64,000 nt of DNA from JAGOUA01 sp964645655 (GCA_964645655.1 CAZXZS010000001.1:695212-759211); one strand, 5' to 3'; shown: positions 47,369 to 56,613, numbered from the stretch's first letter. Numbers and translations: made by a program. Notes: generated by a model not told the origin, from the letters alone.

Positions 47369-49078
47369 ATGCCCCGTTTCGCGCGCATCGTTCCCCTGTG
47401 CCGGACGCCCGTGGGGATCGACGCGTTCGATTACGTCCTGCCGGACGGCACGCGCTGGCTCCCCGGTGACCTGGTCCGCATCCCCCTCCGTGCGCAAACC
47501 GTCGAAGGGGTGATCTTGGCGATCCTCGATACGTCACCCTTCGCGGCGAAGGCGAAGCCGATCGTCTCGAGCGCGCCATTGACGCGGTTCGGGCAGGATT
47601 GGGTGGACCTGGTGGAATGGCTGGCCGCGCGCACGTTCCAATCGACGGCGAGCATCGCAAAAGCCTGGCTGCGGCTGCTTCCGAAAAAGCTCGACCCCTG
47701 GAACACGCGACCGGCAGAACGCGCGCGCCCGGGGACCCTCGAGACGCATTGGGTCGCCTACCCGGAGCGGCTCGTCAAAGGCCATCTCGACGAACGCGGG
47801 CGGACCCTCATCATCGCGCCGTTCGCGCAGCAGGCCGAACGGCTGGCCGCGTCACTCGATTGCCCAATCCTCCTCAGCGACGACCCGAAGACGGTCGCGA
47901 CCGGCACCTGGCGCGCGCTCCTCGAGGGGACGACCCGCACGCTCGTCACGACGCGGGTCGGCAGCTGGCTGGGGCTCTTTGCGGAACGGCTGATCCTCTT
48001 GGAACCCGAACAGGACGAACACAAGCAGGACGAGAGCTCGCCCCGCTTCGACGCCCGCCTCATCGCCGCCTGGCTGCACCAGCGCAAGGGGCTCGCCCTC
48101 ACCACCATCGGGCGCACGCCCCCCATCCACGTCGACCAGGACGGCGCGACGATCCCGATCCACCCGACATTGAGCATCCGCCACAGCCACGGGCGCAGCG
48201 GCGTGCCAGGGCTGAACATCGATACGCTGGAACGATTGCTCGAGAATGCGGAGGAGCGGCCGATCGTCGTGATCCATCCCATCCGCGGCTTGCGCGCGCG
48301 GTGCCAGTGCCGGACCTGCGGCCACGTCGTGGCCTGCGCACGGTGCGGGACGGCGCTGCGCCGGCAAGAGGCGAGCGGCTGGTGCGACCTCTGTCACCTC
48401 ACGCAATTCCTGCCGGAGACCTGCCCACGCTGCGACGGCGTCGATTTTTCCGGTTCGCCGCCGGGCCTCGAGCTCCTGAAACGCGAGTGGGCCAAGCAGG
48501 GATACCCACCCTGCCTCTGGCGCGACGGCTCGCCGCTTGCCCTCGACCTCCCCTTCCCGCCGCGCGCGCTCGTCCTCGTCACGGAACCGCACTTGCTTGG
48601 AGGATTTGCGGAAGACATCCGCCGCACCGAACGCCTGTGCCGCACCTATCGCGGACTGGCCAGCCGCGTCGCCGAAGCGGAGGGCGAACTGGTCCTGCAG
48701 GTCCACGACGGCGACACCGACCGCTGGCTCACCTGGCTCACGCCCGACGGGGTCCGGGCCCTCAACCTCGCGGAGCGGGCCGCCCGGAACGTGTTCCGCT
48801 ACCCGCCCAGCGTGCGCCTGGCGAAGCTGCTCATGGAAGGCTCCGAAGCGGCCGCGACGAGTCTCTGCCAAGAGATCCAGACGACCTGCGCGAACGATCC
48901 GGCCTTCCTCGAACTGCGCGGCCCCTTTGCCGCCGAAGGGCGCCTGCGTACCCGCACCCGCTGGGTCGCACACCTGCTGTTCCGCCCGGAAACGAGTGAA
49001 CAGGCCCTCCTCGCGCGCCTCCGCCCGTGGGCCCGGCAGGCCAAGATCGACCTTGACGCCGTGGCGTTTTTGCGCTAA
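47369..49078 (+). CDS. priA: PriA-like primosomal protein without Walker motifs
   Basis: The 569-aa protein has the PriA 3'-DNA-binding start (FDYVLPDGTRWLPGDLVRIPL), a zinc region (CRTCGHVVACARCGTALRRQ, WCDLC, CPRCDGVDF) and the C-terminal domain (RVAEAEGELVLQV, FRYPPSVRLAKLLMEG). The GVTGSGKTE Walker A is absent at its expected place, and the DEEH box reads EPEQDEHKQ. PriA restarts replication forks; this version probably binds DNA or partners without helicase action. Full PriA is 700-730 aa. It precedes def and fmt, a normal PriA neighbourhood. Confidence 0.88.
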   Translation: MPRFARIVPLCRTPVGIDAFDYVLPDGTRWLPGDLVRIPLRAQTVEGVILAILDTSPFAAKAKPIVSSAPLTRFGQDWVDLVEWLAARTFQSTASIAKAWLRLLPKKLDPWNTRPAERARPGTLETHWVAYPERLVKGHLDERGRTLIIAPFAQQAERLAASLDCPILLSDDPKTVATGTWRALLEGTTRTLVTTRVGSWLGLFAERLILLEPEQDEHKQDESSPRFDARLIAAWLHQRKGLALTTIGRTPPIHVDQDGATIPIHPTLSIRHSHGRSGVPGLNIDTLERLLENAEERPIVVIHPIRGLRARCQCRTCGHVVACARCGTALRRQEASGWCDLCHLTQFLPETCPRCDGVDFSGSPPGLELLKREWAKQGYPPCLWRDGSPLALDLPFPPRALVLVTEPHLLGGFAEDIRRTERLCRTYRGLASRVAEAEGELVLQVHDGDTDRWLTWLTPDGVRALNLAERAARNVFRYPPSVRLAKLLMEGSEAAATSLCQEIQTTCANDPAFLELRGPFAAEGRLRTRTRWVAHLLFRPETSEQALLARLRPWARQAKIDLDAVAFLR

Positions 49079-49081
49079 GCT
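49053..49081 (+). promoter_or_regulatory. Promoter for def-fmt inside the priA 3' end
   Basis: TTGACG (49053-49058), 17-base spacer, TAAGCT (49076-49081), nine bases before the def ATG. Confidence 0.6.
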
Positions 49082-49090
49082 AGGCCAGTT

Positions 49091-49570
49091 ATGGAACTCT
49101 TTTCGATCGTCACGCATCCGGCCGCGAGCCTGCGCGTCCGCTCCCAAGAGGTCGATCCCGCCGAAGTCACCACTCCGGCCTTTCAGGCGTACCTCGACCG
49201 GCTGACCGAGACCATGCATGTGAAGGATGGCGTCGGCATCGCTTCGCCGCAGGTCGGCCGCAACATCCGCGCGATCGTCTGCGTGCTCGACGGCGAGGCC
49301 CTCTGCCTCATCAATCCCGTGATCACCAAGGCCTCGGAGGCGCGCGTCGAGAGCGAGGAGGGCTGCCTCAGCGTGCCGGGCGTGTACGGGATGGTCGAAC
49401 GGCACAAGCGCATCACGGTCGAGGCCCTGAACCGCCACGGCCGCCGCGTCGAGCTTGACCTCCGCCAGTTTTCCGCGATCGTCGTACAGCACGAGATCGA
49501 CCACCTCGACGGGATCCTGTTCATCGACAAGATGAAGCAGCCCGCCGCGGCCGCCGTAAAGCAGATCTGA
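49091..49570 (+). CDS. def: Peptide deformylase
   Basis: The 159-aa enzyme has all three motifs: GVGIASPQVG, EEGCLSVPG and QHEIDHLDGILF. It removes the formyl group from nascent proteins using Fe or Zn held by the Cys and two His. It pairs with fmt six bases downstream. The start matches the usual N-terminus and follows a -10 box closely. Confidence 0.98.
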   Translation: MELFSIVTHPAASLRVRSQEVDPAEVTTPAFQAYLDRLTETMHVKDGVGIASPQVGRNIRAIVCVLDGEALCLINPVITKASEARVESEEGCLSVPGVYGMVERHKRITVEALNRHGRRVELDLRQFSAIVVQHEIDHLDGILFIDKMKQPAAAAVKQI

Positions 49571-49575
49571 CCCCC

Positions 49576-50499
49576 ATGCCCGTCCGCCTCGCGTTTTTTG
49601 GGACGTCGTCGTTTGCCGTCCCCCTGCTCCGTCGGCTGGCCGCCGATCCGCGCTTCGTGATCGTGCGCGTCGTGACGCAACCCGATCGGCCTGTCGGACG
49701 ACACCAGGAGCTGACGCCGCCGGAGGTGAAGGTCGCCGCGCAGGAGCTCGGCCTCCCCGTCTTCCAACCGGAAAAGATCAAGGCGCCGGAAGCGCTCGAA
49801 GCCCTGCGCGCCGAACCGTTCGACGCCGCGGTCGTCGCCAGCTACGGGCAGATCCTCCCACAGGCACTCCTCGACCTCGCCCCAAACCGGTTCCTCAACC
49901 TGCACGGCTCGCTCCTGCCCGCATATCGCGGCGCCTCCCCCATCACCGAAGCGATCAAGAACGGCGATCCGGAAACAGGCGTCACCGTGATGCTCATGGA
50001 TGCGGCGATGGACCACGGCGCGATGCTTGCGCACGTCAAGACGCCGATCCGGCCGGACGACACGACCGCGACGCTCTCCGACCGGCTCGCCCGCCTTGGT
50101 GCGGAACCTTTCAACGACATCTTGGCCGAGTATCTCGACGGCATGCGGACCGCCACCGAGCAGCCGCACGGCCAGGCCACGTTCTGCAAGCTCATCAACA
50201 AAGAGGATGCGCGGCTGGATCCAGCGGCACACACGGCCGCCGAGCTGGAACGCCGCGTCCGGGCCTATACGCCCTGGCCGACGGCCTTCCTATCGCATGA
50301 CGGGAAACGCCTGAAGGTCTTGGCGAGCCGCGTTGCGGACGCTACGTCCTCGTTGGCGCCAGGAACGCTCTCACTCGAAGACGGGACGCTGCTGCTCGCC
50401 TGTGCCGGAGGGACGGCCCTCGAACTCATTTCCGTGCGCCCGGAAGGTGGCAAGACGATGACGGGAGCCGCGTATCTCCACGGGCAGAAAACCAGCTAA
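49576..50499 (+). CDS. fmt: Methionyl-tRNA formyltransferase
   Basis: The 307-aa enzyme has LAFFGTSSFAVPLLRRL, VVTQPDRPVGR and the catalytic LNLHGSLLPAYRGASPI, plus the C-terminal OB domain (KEDARLDPAAHTAAELERRVRAYTPWP). It formylates initiator Met-tRNA. Full length; preceded by def. Confidence 0.98.
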   Translation: MPVRLAFFGTSSFAVPLLRRLAADPRFVIVRVVTQPDRPVGRHQELTPPEVKVAAQELGLPVFQPEKIKAPEALEALRAEPFDAAVVASYGQILPQALLDLAPNRFLNLHGSLLPAYRGASPITEAIKNGDPETGVTVMLMDAAMDHGAMLAHVKTPIRPDDTTATLSDRLARLGAEPFNDILAEYLDGMRTATEQPHGQATFCKLINKEDARLDPAAHTAAELERRVRAYTPWPTAFLSHDGKRLKVLASRVADATSSLAPGTLSLEDGTLLLACAGGTALELISVRPEGGKTMTGAAYLHGQKTS

Positions 50500-50542
50500 A
50501 AAGAGAAATCCCCCGTCCGAGGCCTGCTCCCGGACGGGGGAT
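50500..50542. terminator. Hairpin after fmt
   Basis: ATCCCCCGTCCG-loop-CGGACGGGGGAT. The plus side lacks a T run, while the minus side has TTTCTCTTTTT, so it is a better terminator for antisense transcription from the polysaccharide operon. Confidence 0.7.
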
Positions 50543-50548
50543 GTTCGG

Positions 50549-50577
50549 TTGACGGATCCCTGGTTTTCCGCTACCAT
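50549..50577 (+). promoter_or_regulatory. Promoter for the 255-aa orphan gene
   Basis: TTGACG (50549-50554), 17-base spacer, TACCAT (50572-50577). Confidence 0.72.
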
Positions 50578-50596
50578 CCCCCACGCACAGGAGGAA

Positions 50597-51364
50597 ATGA
50601 TGGAAGGGACGACGACGCCTCTCAGCCCCAGCCAACGGCTCCGGCAAGACCTCAGGCGCGCGCTCGAACGGGACTGGGAAGCCGATCCGCACGGTGGGCT
50701 GCACGCCGTCAAGGGCGCGATCACGCGGATGCTGGCACGCAAGCCCCGGTCGCTCCGGCAACGGATCCGGCACCTGAGCGCGCTGGTGCGCGAATGCCGC
50801 CGGGCGGCCGCCAAGGCCCCCGCCAAGGTCCGCGACGCCATCGCGCTCACGCTCCTCAACGCCTGCTACGACCGGCCCGGCTGGTCGGCGATGTTCCCCT
50901 GCGTGTGGGAGCCCGACATGTGGACGCGCCTCGCGGGCGGGTACCAGTTCAGCCTGCGCCTGGCCCGGAAGGCGCTCGAGATGGCCCGAGCGCTGCGCAC
51001 AAGCGCGCGTGCCTCGGCAGCGGCGGAACGGCTGACGCTGCTCGCCATCGCCCGTGTCACGCTCGCCCACGCCCGATACGGGTTCTTCCAGGCGGGACCG
51101 AACGTGCGGGGCGTGCGGACGTCACGCCGCTTCGCGGACCGGACCGTCCGGCTGCTCGAGCGGCTCGCCCGCGAATCGGGCCTGACGAAGGACCGGCTGA
51201 CGGCCGGATGGTTCCTCGAAGGGACGCGGCGCGCGTTCCTCGAAGCGCGGTGGCAGCGGAAGGAACGACCGGTCCTGCACTCGATGCTGGCCCCTTTCGC
51301 CCTCGGCGAGGCCCGCGCCCGCCCCTGGTTCCACCTCAAGGACCCGGTCCCGCTGGTCCACTGA
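50597..51364 (+). CDS. Hypothetical basic helical 255-aa protein
   Basis: Not recognised. The protein is strongly basic and helical (SLRQRIRHLSALVRECRRAAAKAP, SLRLARKALEMARALRTSARAS), with a W-rich middle (CYDRPGWSAMFPCVWEPDMWTRLAGGY). No signal or membrane segment. AGGAGG precedes two adjacent ATG codons at 50597 and 50600. Single-gene unit; its 3' end overlaps the convergent polysaccharide gene by 29 bases. Confidence 0.7.
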   Translation: MMEGTTTPLSPSQRLRQDLRRALERDWEADPHGGLHAVKGAITRMLARKPRSLRQRIRHLSALVRECRRAAAKAPAKVRDAIALTLLNACYDRPGWSAMFPCVWEPDMWTRLAGGYQFSLRLARKALEMARALRTSARASAAAERLTLLAIARVTLAHARYGFFQAGPNVRGVRTSRRFADRTVRLLERLARESGLTKDRLTAGWFLEGTRRAFLEARWQRKERPVLHSMLAPFALGEARARPWFHLKDPVPLVH

Positions 51365-53564
51365 CCCCCGCCTCGGCACCTCGCCCGAGGCGTTTTTCGT
51401 TTTGCAGGAAGAGTTCAAGGAAAATCAGGAACCCCAGCCCAAGCGGATGGTTCAGGTACGGCGTGAAGACGTGCGTGACGGCGAGCAGGAGGACGCCTCC
51501 CCAAACGAACAGGCGGGAAGGCGGCTCGAGTGCAGCTGCCCGTGCCACCAACGAACCGAGCACCAGGATAAGTACAACCACCCCAAAGATCCCCACCTTG
51601 TACCAAAGATCCAACCATCCCCATTCGAAGGCAAAGGTCGTATACAGACCCCTCCCTTGCTCCACGAGGCGCGGGTCGCTCGTGGGATATGTGAGCGTTG
51701 CCCCGAACCCCGAACCGAGGAACGGGTGCGCACGGATCCCCGTCCGCATGATCGGCAACAGGGCCCAGCGGCTCGCGGCGGCGGGTTCCGTCGTCAGGAA
51801 GCGGCCGCCGATCACACCGGTCACGGCGAAGGAAGCGATGGTGAACAAGAGCGCAAGAGACCCGGCGAGGGCGAGCGACGGACGGACCAGCACCCGTCGA
51901 AATAACGACAGATCAAGGGCCTTCCGCGCTTCCCAAAGGGCGGCAACCGCCACGGTCCCGGCCGCGAGGGCAAGCGCCAGCCAAAAGCTCCGCGAGAACG
52001 AGACGAGGATCGCTGCCCCAAGCGCGATCCAGGCGGCCCAGGCGCGCCACTGGAGCGGACGGCGATCGAAGGTCCCTTGGGTCAGGAACCACAGCCAGGC
52101 GGGCAGCAGGAAGAATTGCGATTGCAAGAAAATGCGCGAGACGCGATAGGCGGTCTTGGTGATCTCCCCGAGGCCCGATTGGCGGACCCACCGATAGGCC
52201 GCCTCGAGGGCCTCGGCCGGGAACGGGATCGCCCGACTAAAGAGGACGAAGAGGACCAGCGTGAGGAGCGTCAACATGCCCAGCCCGGCACGGAGCGCCG
52301 GACGCAGCTCGCGCCAAACGGATCCGTCGTCCTGGCGCGCCAACCAGACGGCCGGCACGAGGAGCGCGAGGAATCCCCACGCGTTCGCATCGGCGACGAG
52401 GAAGGCGGGCGCGCTCCCTGACAGGAAGCCACGCACCGCCCCCCAGGCGACGACGAGGGCCAGGGCCGCATACGGGTACGCCCAACGCGCACGCAACAAG
52501 GCAGGCACGGAACGCCAGGACCCCGTGCGGAGCAGCGAGAGGCCCCACCCTAAGAAGAAGGCCGCGAACAGGAGGATGCGCACGCCCACCCCGCCGTCGT
52601 TCACGGCGTCCGAACCGAGCTTGAGCCAACCGCCCTTGGATCCCACGATCAGCTCGCCCGCCAAAAAGGCCAACGCCACCGGCGGGCGCCACGTCGCGAC
52701 GACGAGCGTCCCGATCGCAAGCAAGCAGGCGGCCACCCCGTTCGCAGGCGTCCCGATCGCGAGGGCGGACACGAGCGCCAAAAGGACTCCCACGCCAAGC
52801 CAACGGCCGACGGACCCCATCGGGGCCGGGGAACGCTTCGCCATCTCCGCGAACCAGGCGGCATGTTTCGTGCGGATCACGCGCTCCGCCACCCGGTACC
52901 GCTCCACGGCCACGGGCGCCCACCCGAGGGCGCGCCAGGGCAGGCGATACGCGAACGCCGGGATCCACTGGCTCATCCCCCCCGTCTTCCGCTCCTCGAT
53001 CTCAAGCAGCACCTCCGGGACGAAGACGCCCGCCCCGCCCGCCTGGACGATGCGGATCCACAGGTCCCAGTCTTGGAACTTGCGGAGCGCAGGATCGAAC
53101 CCGGGAAAGGCGCCTCGGCGGATGAGGGCGCTGGTATGGATGAAATTCGCCTCCGCCAAGGGCGCGGCCGCAAAGGGCCGGCCCGTGAAGACCTTCCGGC
53201 CGAAGCGGAAAGCGCTGTATGCGAACGCCGCTTCCGGATGTGCCGCCAGGGCCTCAGAAAGCAACGCCAGCGCATCCGGACGGAGCGTGGCATCGGCATC
53301 CAAAAAGAGGACGGCTTCCCCCGTCGATGCGGCGAACCCGGTGTTGCGGGCGACGGGGGCGCCCCGGTTCGTGTCGAGCGTGAGCCACCGCGTGACGAGC
53401 GGACGCAAGCCGGCGGCGGCGACCGCGGCCTCGGGTCCGTCAGTGGACCCGTCGTCGACCACGATCACCTCCTCCGGCGCACGGGTCTGGCGCGCGATCG
53501 CCTGGAGGGTCCGCACGAGGGCATCGGCGTGGTTGTAGGCAGGGATGATGAGGGAGATGGTCAT
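51336..53564 (-). CDS. Fusion of GT2 glycosyltransferase and O-antigen ligase/polymerase-like membrane domain
   Basis: The 742-aa protein begins with a GT2 domain (~1-230): SLIIPAYNHADALVRTLQAI, VIVVDDGSTDG, VLFLDADA, KFQDWDLWIRI. From ~260 it has about twelve membrane helices with a Wzy/WaaL-like loop (IRAHPFLGSGFGATLTYP). A fused transferase-ligase is unusual. The ATG at 53564 overlaps the GT4 stop (ATGA). The last codons overlap the convergent orphan gene and read through its terminator, so the extreme C-terminus is less certain. Confidence 0.83.
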   Translation of the reverse strand: MTISLIIPAYNHADALVRTLQAIARQTRAPEEVIVVDDGSTDGPEAAVAAAGLRPLVTRWLTLDTNRGAPVARNTGFAASTGEAVLFLDADATLRPDALALLSEALAAHPEAAFAYSAFRFGRKVFTGRPFAAAPLAEANFIHTSALIRRGAFPGFDPALRKFQDWDLWIRIVQAGGAGVFVPEVLLEIEERKTGGMSQWIPAFAYRLPWRALGWAPVAVERYRVAERVIRTKHAAWFAEMAKRSPAPMGSVGRWLGVGVLLALVSALAIGTPANGVAACLLAIGTLVVATWRPPVALAFLAGELIVGSKGGWLKLGSDAVNDGGVGVRILLFAAFFLGWGLSLLRTGSWRSVPALLRARWAYPYAALALVVAWGAVRGFLSGSAPAFLVADANAWGFLALLVPAVWLARQDDGSVWRELRPALRAGLGMLTLLTLVLFVLFSRAIPFPAEALEAAYRWVRQSGLGEITKTAYRVSRIFLQSQFFLLPAWLWFLTQGTFDRRPLQWRAWAAWIALGAAILVSFSRSFWLALALAAGTVAVAALWEARKALDLSLFRRVLVRPSLALAGSLALLFTIASFAVTGVIGGRFLTTEPAAASRWALLPIMRTGIRAHPFLGSGFGATLTYPTSDPRLVEQGRGLYTTFAFEWGWLDLWYKVGIFGVVVLILVLGSLVARAAALEPPSRLFVWGGVLLLAVTHVFTPYLNHPLGLGFLIFLELFLQNEKRLGRGAEAGVSGPAGPGP
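51369..51397 (+). terminator. Terminator of the 255-aa orphan gene
   Basis: CGCCTCGG-CACCTCGC-CCGAGGCG followed by TTTTTCG; it lies inside the 3' end of the convergent minus-strand gene. Confidence 0.82.
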
Positions 53565-54652
53565 AGGCGGGAAAGGGTGGAACGGACGCGCTGCCAACGA
53601 TCGTCCCAGCGGAAGGCACGAAGGGCACGCTCGCGCCCTTGCCGGCCTAACCGCGCACGCAAGGCCGGATCCGAAAAGAGGCGGGAAAAGGCTTCCGTTA
53701 GGGAAGATTCGTCTGTCACGTCGACCAGGAGCCCCGTCTCGCCCTCGGCGACGGCCTCGGGCACGCCGCCGCTGCGGCCGGCAAGGATGGGCAGGCCCGC
53801 GAGGGACGCCTCCAGGCACGCCAGGCCGAAGCCCTCGAGGTCGTTCGGCTCGTCGCGCGCCAAGAAGACGAACAGGTCGGCGGCGGCCAGCCAACGGTCA
53901 CGCACGGGATCTTCCACGCCAGACAGGAACGTCACGCGCCCGGTGACGCCAGAAGCTTCCGCAAGCGCACGCAGGCGGTCGCCGTCTGCCCCCTCCCCGA
54001 TCACCACGTACCGGACGGAAGCGGGCAATGCGGGCAACGCCCGGATCATCGCGTCGATCCCCTTGCGCGGGACGAGGCGGGCGACCGTGACGCAGAGGAA
54101 GGCAGCGTCCGGCACGCCAAGGCCGGCGCGGGCTTCGGCGCGACCGGGGAACGCGCGCGGCGTGACGCCGGGCGTGACGACGATGGGCCGCAACCCCGCA
54201 TCGAGGGCGCGGACCTCGGCCGCGACCGCTTCCGAATTCACGAATACCGCCCCCGCCTGGCGCATGACCAGGCGCGCCAACCAGCGGCGATGACGACGCG
54301 CCATCGCCAGGCGCAGGTCCAACCCATGAATCAACACCGCATACGGGAGCCCGCCGCCGAAACGGGCCAGCAGGGCCGCGGTCCCCACCGGCAGGAGATG
54401 GCTCACGAGCAACGAACGGTACCCCCGTGCCCGCAAGCCGCGCAGCGAGCGGACCAACGGACGCCACGGGGAGGGACCGGATGCGAACGTCCGTAGCGTC
54501 TCGACCCGTCCCGGACCCGTGCAGGCATGCGTTTCCGGAACGAACACGTCCATCGTGCCGCCTGAAGCCTCGACCAGGTCGCCTAGGTAGCGGGCGACGC
54601 CACCCCGTTCCGGAGGGTAATCGAGGCTGAACAACGCGTGCTTCTCGCTCAT
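53561..54652 (-). CDS. GT4 family glycosyltransferase
   Basis: The 363-aa GT-B enzyme has SLDYPPERGGVARYLGDL near the start, VNSEAVAAEV, VVTPGVTPRAF, VARLVPRKGIDAMI and the C-terminal EPNDLEGFGLACLEASLAGLP (EX7E), then GETGLLVDV. It transfers a sugar from an activated donor to a growing glycan on the cytoplasmic side. It overlaps both neighbours by ATGA. Confidence 0.93.
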   Translation of the reverse strand: MSEKHALFSLDYPPERGGVARYLGDLVEASGGTMDVFVPETHACTGPGRVETLRTFASGPSPWRPLVRSLRGLRARGYRSLLVSHLLPVGTAALLARFGGGLPYAVLIHGLDLRLAMARRHRRWLARLVMRQAGAVFVNSEAVAAEVRALDAGLRPIVVTPGVTPRAFPGRAEARAGLGVPDAAFLCVTVARLVPRKGIDAMIRALPALPASVRYVVIGEGADGDRLRALAEASGVTGRVTFLSGVEDPVRDRWLAAADLFVFLARDEPNDLEGFGLACLEASLAGLPILAGRSGGVPEAVAEGETGLLVDVTDESSLTEAFSRLFSDPALRARLGRQGRERALRAFRWDDRWQRVRSTLSRL

Positions 54653-56097
54653 ACGGGCTTGGCGCGGCGCCGGATCCAGCCGCGGGCGGCGATGAGGTCG
54701 TCGCGACGGACCAGCTGCAGGATGATGGCCCCGGCGAGGGCCGCAAGCGGCGCGAGGCCGAGGGCGATGACGAGCGGGACCTCGACCAGGAGCGTCCGGA
54801 TCACGGCCCAGAGGGCGATCCCCAATGCCAATCCTCGCAACGCGACGGAAACGGCCGTCATCGAGAAGAACACGGAGCGCGCATACCATCCGCCGATCGC
54901 CAGCAGCACGATGAACCCGACCAGCGCCGACCACGCGGCCCCCACCCCGCCGAGCGCCGGGACAAGCGCGACATTACACGCGGCGTTCACCAGCATGGCG
55001 ATCCCCATGGCGACGGTCTTCTGCTTCGCGCGGTGCGTCGCATTCAAATAGGAGCCGACCGGGAAGTCGAGGAAGATGGGCGGGAGCACCCACGCCAGGA
55101 TCGCGAGGATCGGGACCGCGAGCGCGAATTCGGACCCGTACACCCATGGCAGCAGCCGCGGCGCGAATCCGGAGAGGGCCGCCGCCAACGGGAATCCAAG
55201 CAAGGCCATGAACCGCCACGAACCCAGGGAGGTATGGACGAGGGCGGGCTCATCGTTGCGCGCGAACGCCGCGCTCAGGGCCGGATACAGGGCCGCGACG
55301 AAGGCGAGGGGCAGGAACTGGAGGGCATAGGTCATCTTGTACGCGACCGCATATTGCCCCACGACCGCCGCGCCGTGCCAATACTTCAGGAGCAGCGAGT
55401 CAACGGACGAATAGACCCGCACGAAAATCCCCGCGAGCGCGAACGGCCAGGCAAGCTGGAGCAGCTGTTTCCAGGGATATTTCGGCAAGCTCGACGGGAT
55501 GCCGCCGATCTTGCGGATCCACCAGGCGCTCCACAGCACGTGCCAGGCGCTGCCGCAGACCAGCGCCCCCAAGGCCCCACCGACGCCCCAGCCGGCCCAC
55601 ACGGCGAACACGAGCAGACCGCCCGAAAGGAACTGGCCAAGGACCATCCCCAACGATTCGACGTCGAGGCGCTGGCGGCCGCGCAGGATGCCGTACCCCA
55701 AGAGGGAAAACGCGTCTTCCGCCATCACGAGGAGCGCGAGCCCGAGGAACGGCAAGAGGGCGGCGCCGACCCCGCCAAAACGCCAGCCATACGCGAGGGC
55801 CGCCACGGCAGCGAGGGGGATCAGGAGAAGCTTGGCGCGGATAGCGGCAAAGGCGAGCCGCCACCCCTCCTCTTCGGACGAGGAAAACGCCCGGATGATG
55901 ACGGGGGTGCAGCCGAGGTCCGTCCACGCGCCCGCAAGCGAGCTGAGCGAGAGGACGTAGAAATAGGTGCCGACGCCTTCCGCCCCTAGCCGATAGGCGG
56001 CGTAAGTGAACGCCAAAAAGGCGATAGCCTTCTGCAGCGTCGAGGCCGTCATGAGGAAGGAGGCCTGGCGGGCGACGGTCTTGGCGGTCTGCGACAT
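54649..56097 (-). CDS. Polysaccharide flippase (Wzx-like, MATE/MOP superfamily)
   Basis: The 482-aa protein has about fourteen membrane helices and typical Wzx phrases: LTASTLQKAIAFLAF-like start, RLGAEGVGTYFYVLSL, YSSVDSLLLKYWHGAAVVGQYAVAYKM and SYLNATHRAK. It moves lipid-linked oligosaccharides across the membrane. It is the first large gene of the surface polysaccharide operon, with GT4 and the GT2-ligase fusion downstream. Confidence 0.9.
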   Translation of the reverse strand: MSQTAKTVARQASFLMTASTLQKAIAFLAFTYAAYRLGAEGVGTYFYVLSLSSLAGAWTDLGCTPVIIRAFSSSEEEGWRLAFAAIRAKLLLIPLAAVAALAYGWRFGGVGAALLPFLGLALLVMAEDAFSLLGYGILRGRQRLDVESLGMVLGQFLSGGLLVFAVWAGWGVGGALGALVCGSAWHVLWSAWWIRKIGGIPSSLPKYPWKQLLQLAWPFALAGIFVRVYSSVDSLLLKYWHGAAVVGQYAVAYKMTYALQFLPLAFVAALYPALSAAFARNDEPALVHTSLGSWRFMALLGFPLAAALSGFAPRLLPWVYGSEFALAVPILAILAWVLPPIFLDFPVGSYLNATHRAKQKTVAMGIAMLVNAACNVALVPALGGVGAAWSALVGFIVLLAIGGWYARSVFFSMTAVSVALRGLALGIALWAVIRTLLVEVPLVIALGLAPLAALAGAIILQLVRRDDLIAARGWIRRRAKPV

Positions 56098-56101
56098 AGC
56101 G

Positions 56102-56206
56102 CTAGTCGAGGACCGTCGTCAGCCATGCGACAAACCCGACCATCATGAGCACGCAGGCGATGATGAGCGCGATCGAGACCATCGAGAGGATCGTTTCGGT
56201 GGGCAT
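56102..56206 (-). CDS. 34-aa single-pass membrane peptide
   Basis: MPTETILSMVSIALIIACVL and on to LTTVLD forms one hydrophobic helix. It starts one base after the stop of the 76-aa gene and ends four bases before the flippase start, so it is probably translated in the same operon. Function unknown. Confidence 0.6.
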   Translation of the reverse strand: MPTETILSMVSIALIIACVLMMVGFVAWLTTVLD

Positions 56207-56207
56207 A

Positions 56208-56438
56208 TCAGGCCGTGAGCCGCGGTTGGCTAGCAGCGGCGTAGAGGATGACCTGATACGTCTTCCATGGGGCAGGCTGGCCGCAGGCGCAGGCAAGCTC
56301 GGGGGCGGCGAGCAGGTCAAGAAAGACGCCCCCCTCACCGGCAGACGCGCGCGCGACCGAGGTGGCCCGCTCCAAGACCTCCCGTTCGGGCACGGTCGGC
56401 TCGACATGGATATGCTGCGTCGCGTCGATGGTCCACAT
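56208..56438 (-). CDS. Hypothetical 76-aa protein
   Basis: Not recognised. It is mixed alpha/beta with a CxC in LACACGQPAPW. The ATG is six bases after the -10 TAGGAT, which supports the start and a leaderless message. First gene of the polysaccharide operon. Confidence 0.6.
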   Translation of the reverse strand: MWTIDATQHIHVEPTVPEREVLERATSVARASAGEGGVFLDLLAAPELACACGQPAPWKTYQVILYAAASQPRLTA

Positions 56439-56444
56439 ACAGCC

Positions 56445-56453
56445 ATCCTAGCA
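56445..56453 (-). promoter_or_regulatory. Extended -10 box of the polysaccharide operon
   Basis: Minus strand TGCTAGGAT, six bases before the ATG at 56438. Confidence 0.65.
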
Positions 56454-56601
56454 GACGGAACGGAAAAGGCCAGCCGGACGGGGCTGGCGCGTTTGCCGGT
56501 CGTGGGATGCGTCCGGAACGGCCCCAGGGCGCCGTTCGAGCTTCCGCCCAGGGCCGACGAGTCTGATTCGTGCGCACGTTCCCCTTTTTGGCCTCGTCGG
56601 G

Positions 56602-56607
56602 TAGGCT
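56602..56607 (+). promoter_or_regulatory. -10 box for leaderless UbiA-family gene
   Basis: TAGGCT six bases before the ATG at 56614; no obvious -35. Confidence 0.5.
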
Positions 56608-56613
56608 TGGGGC

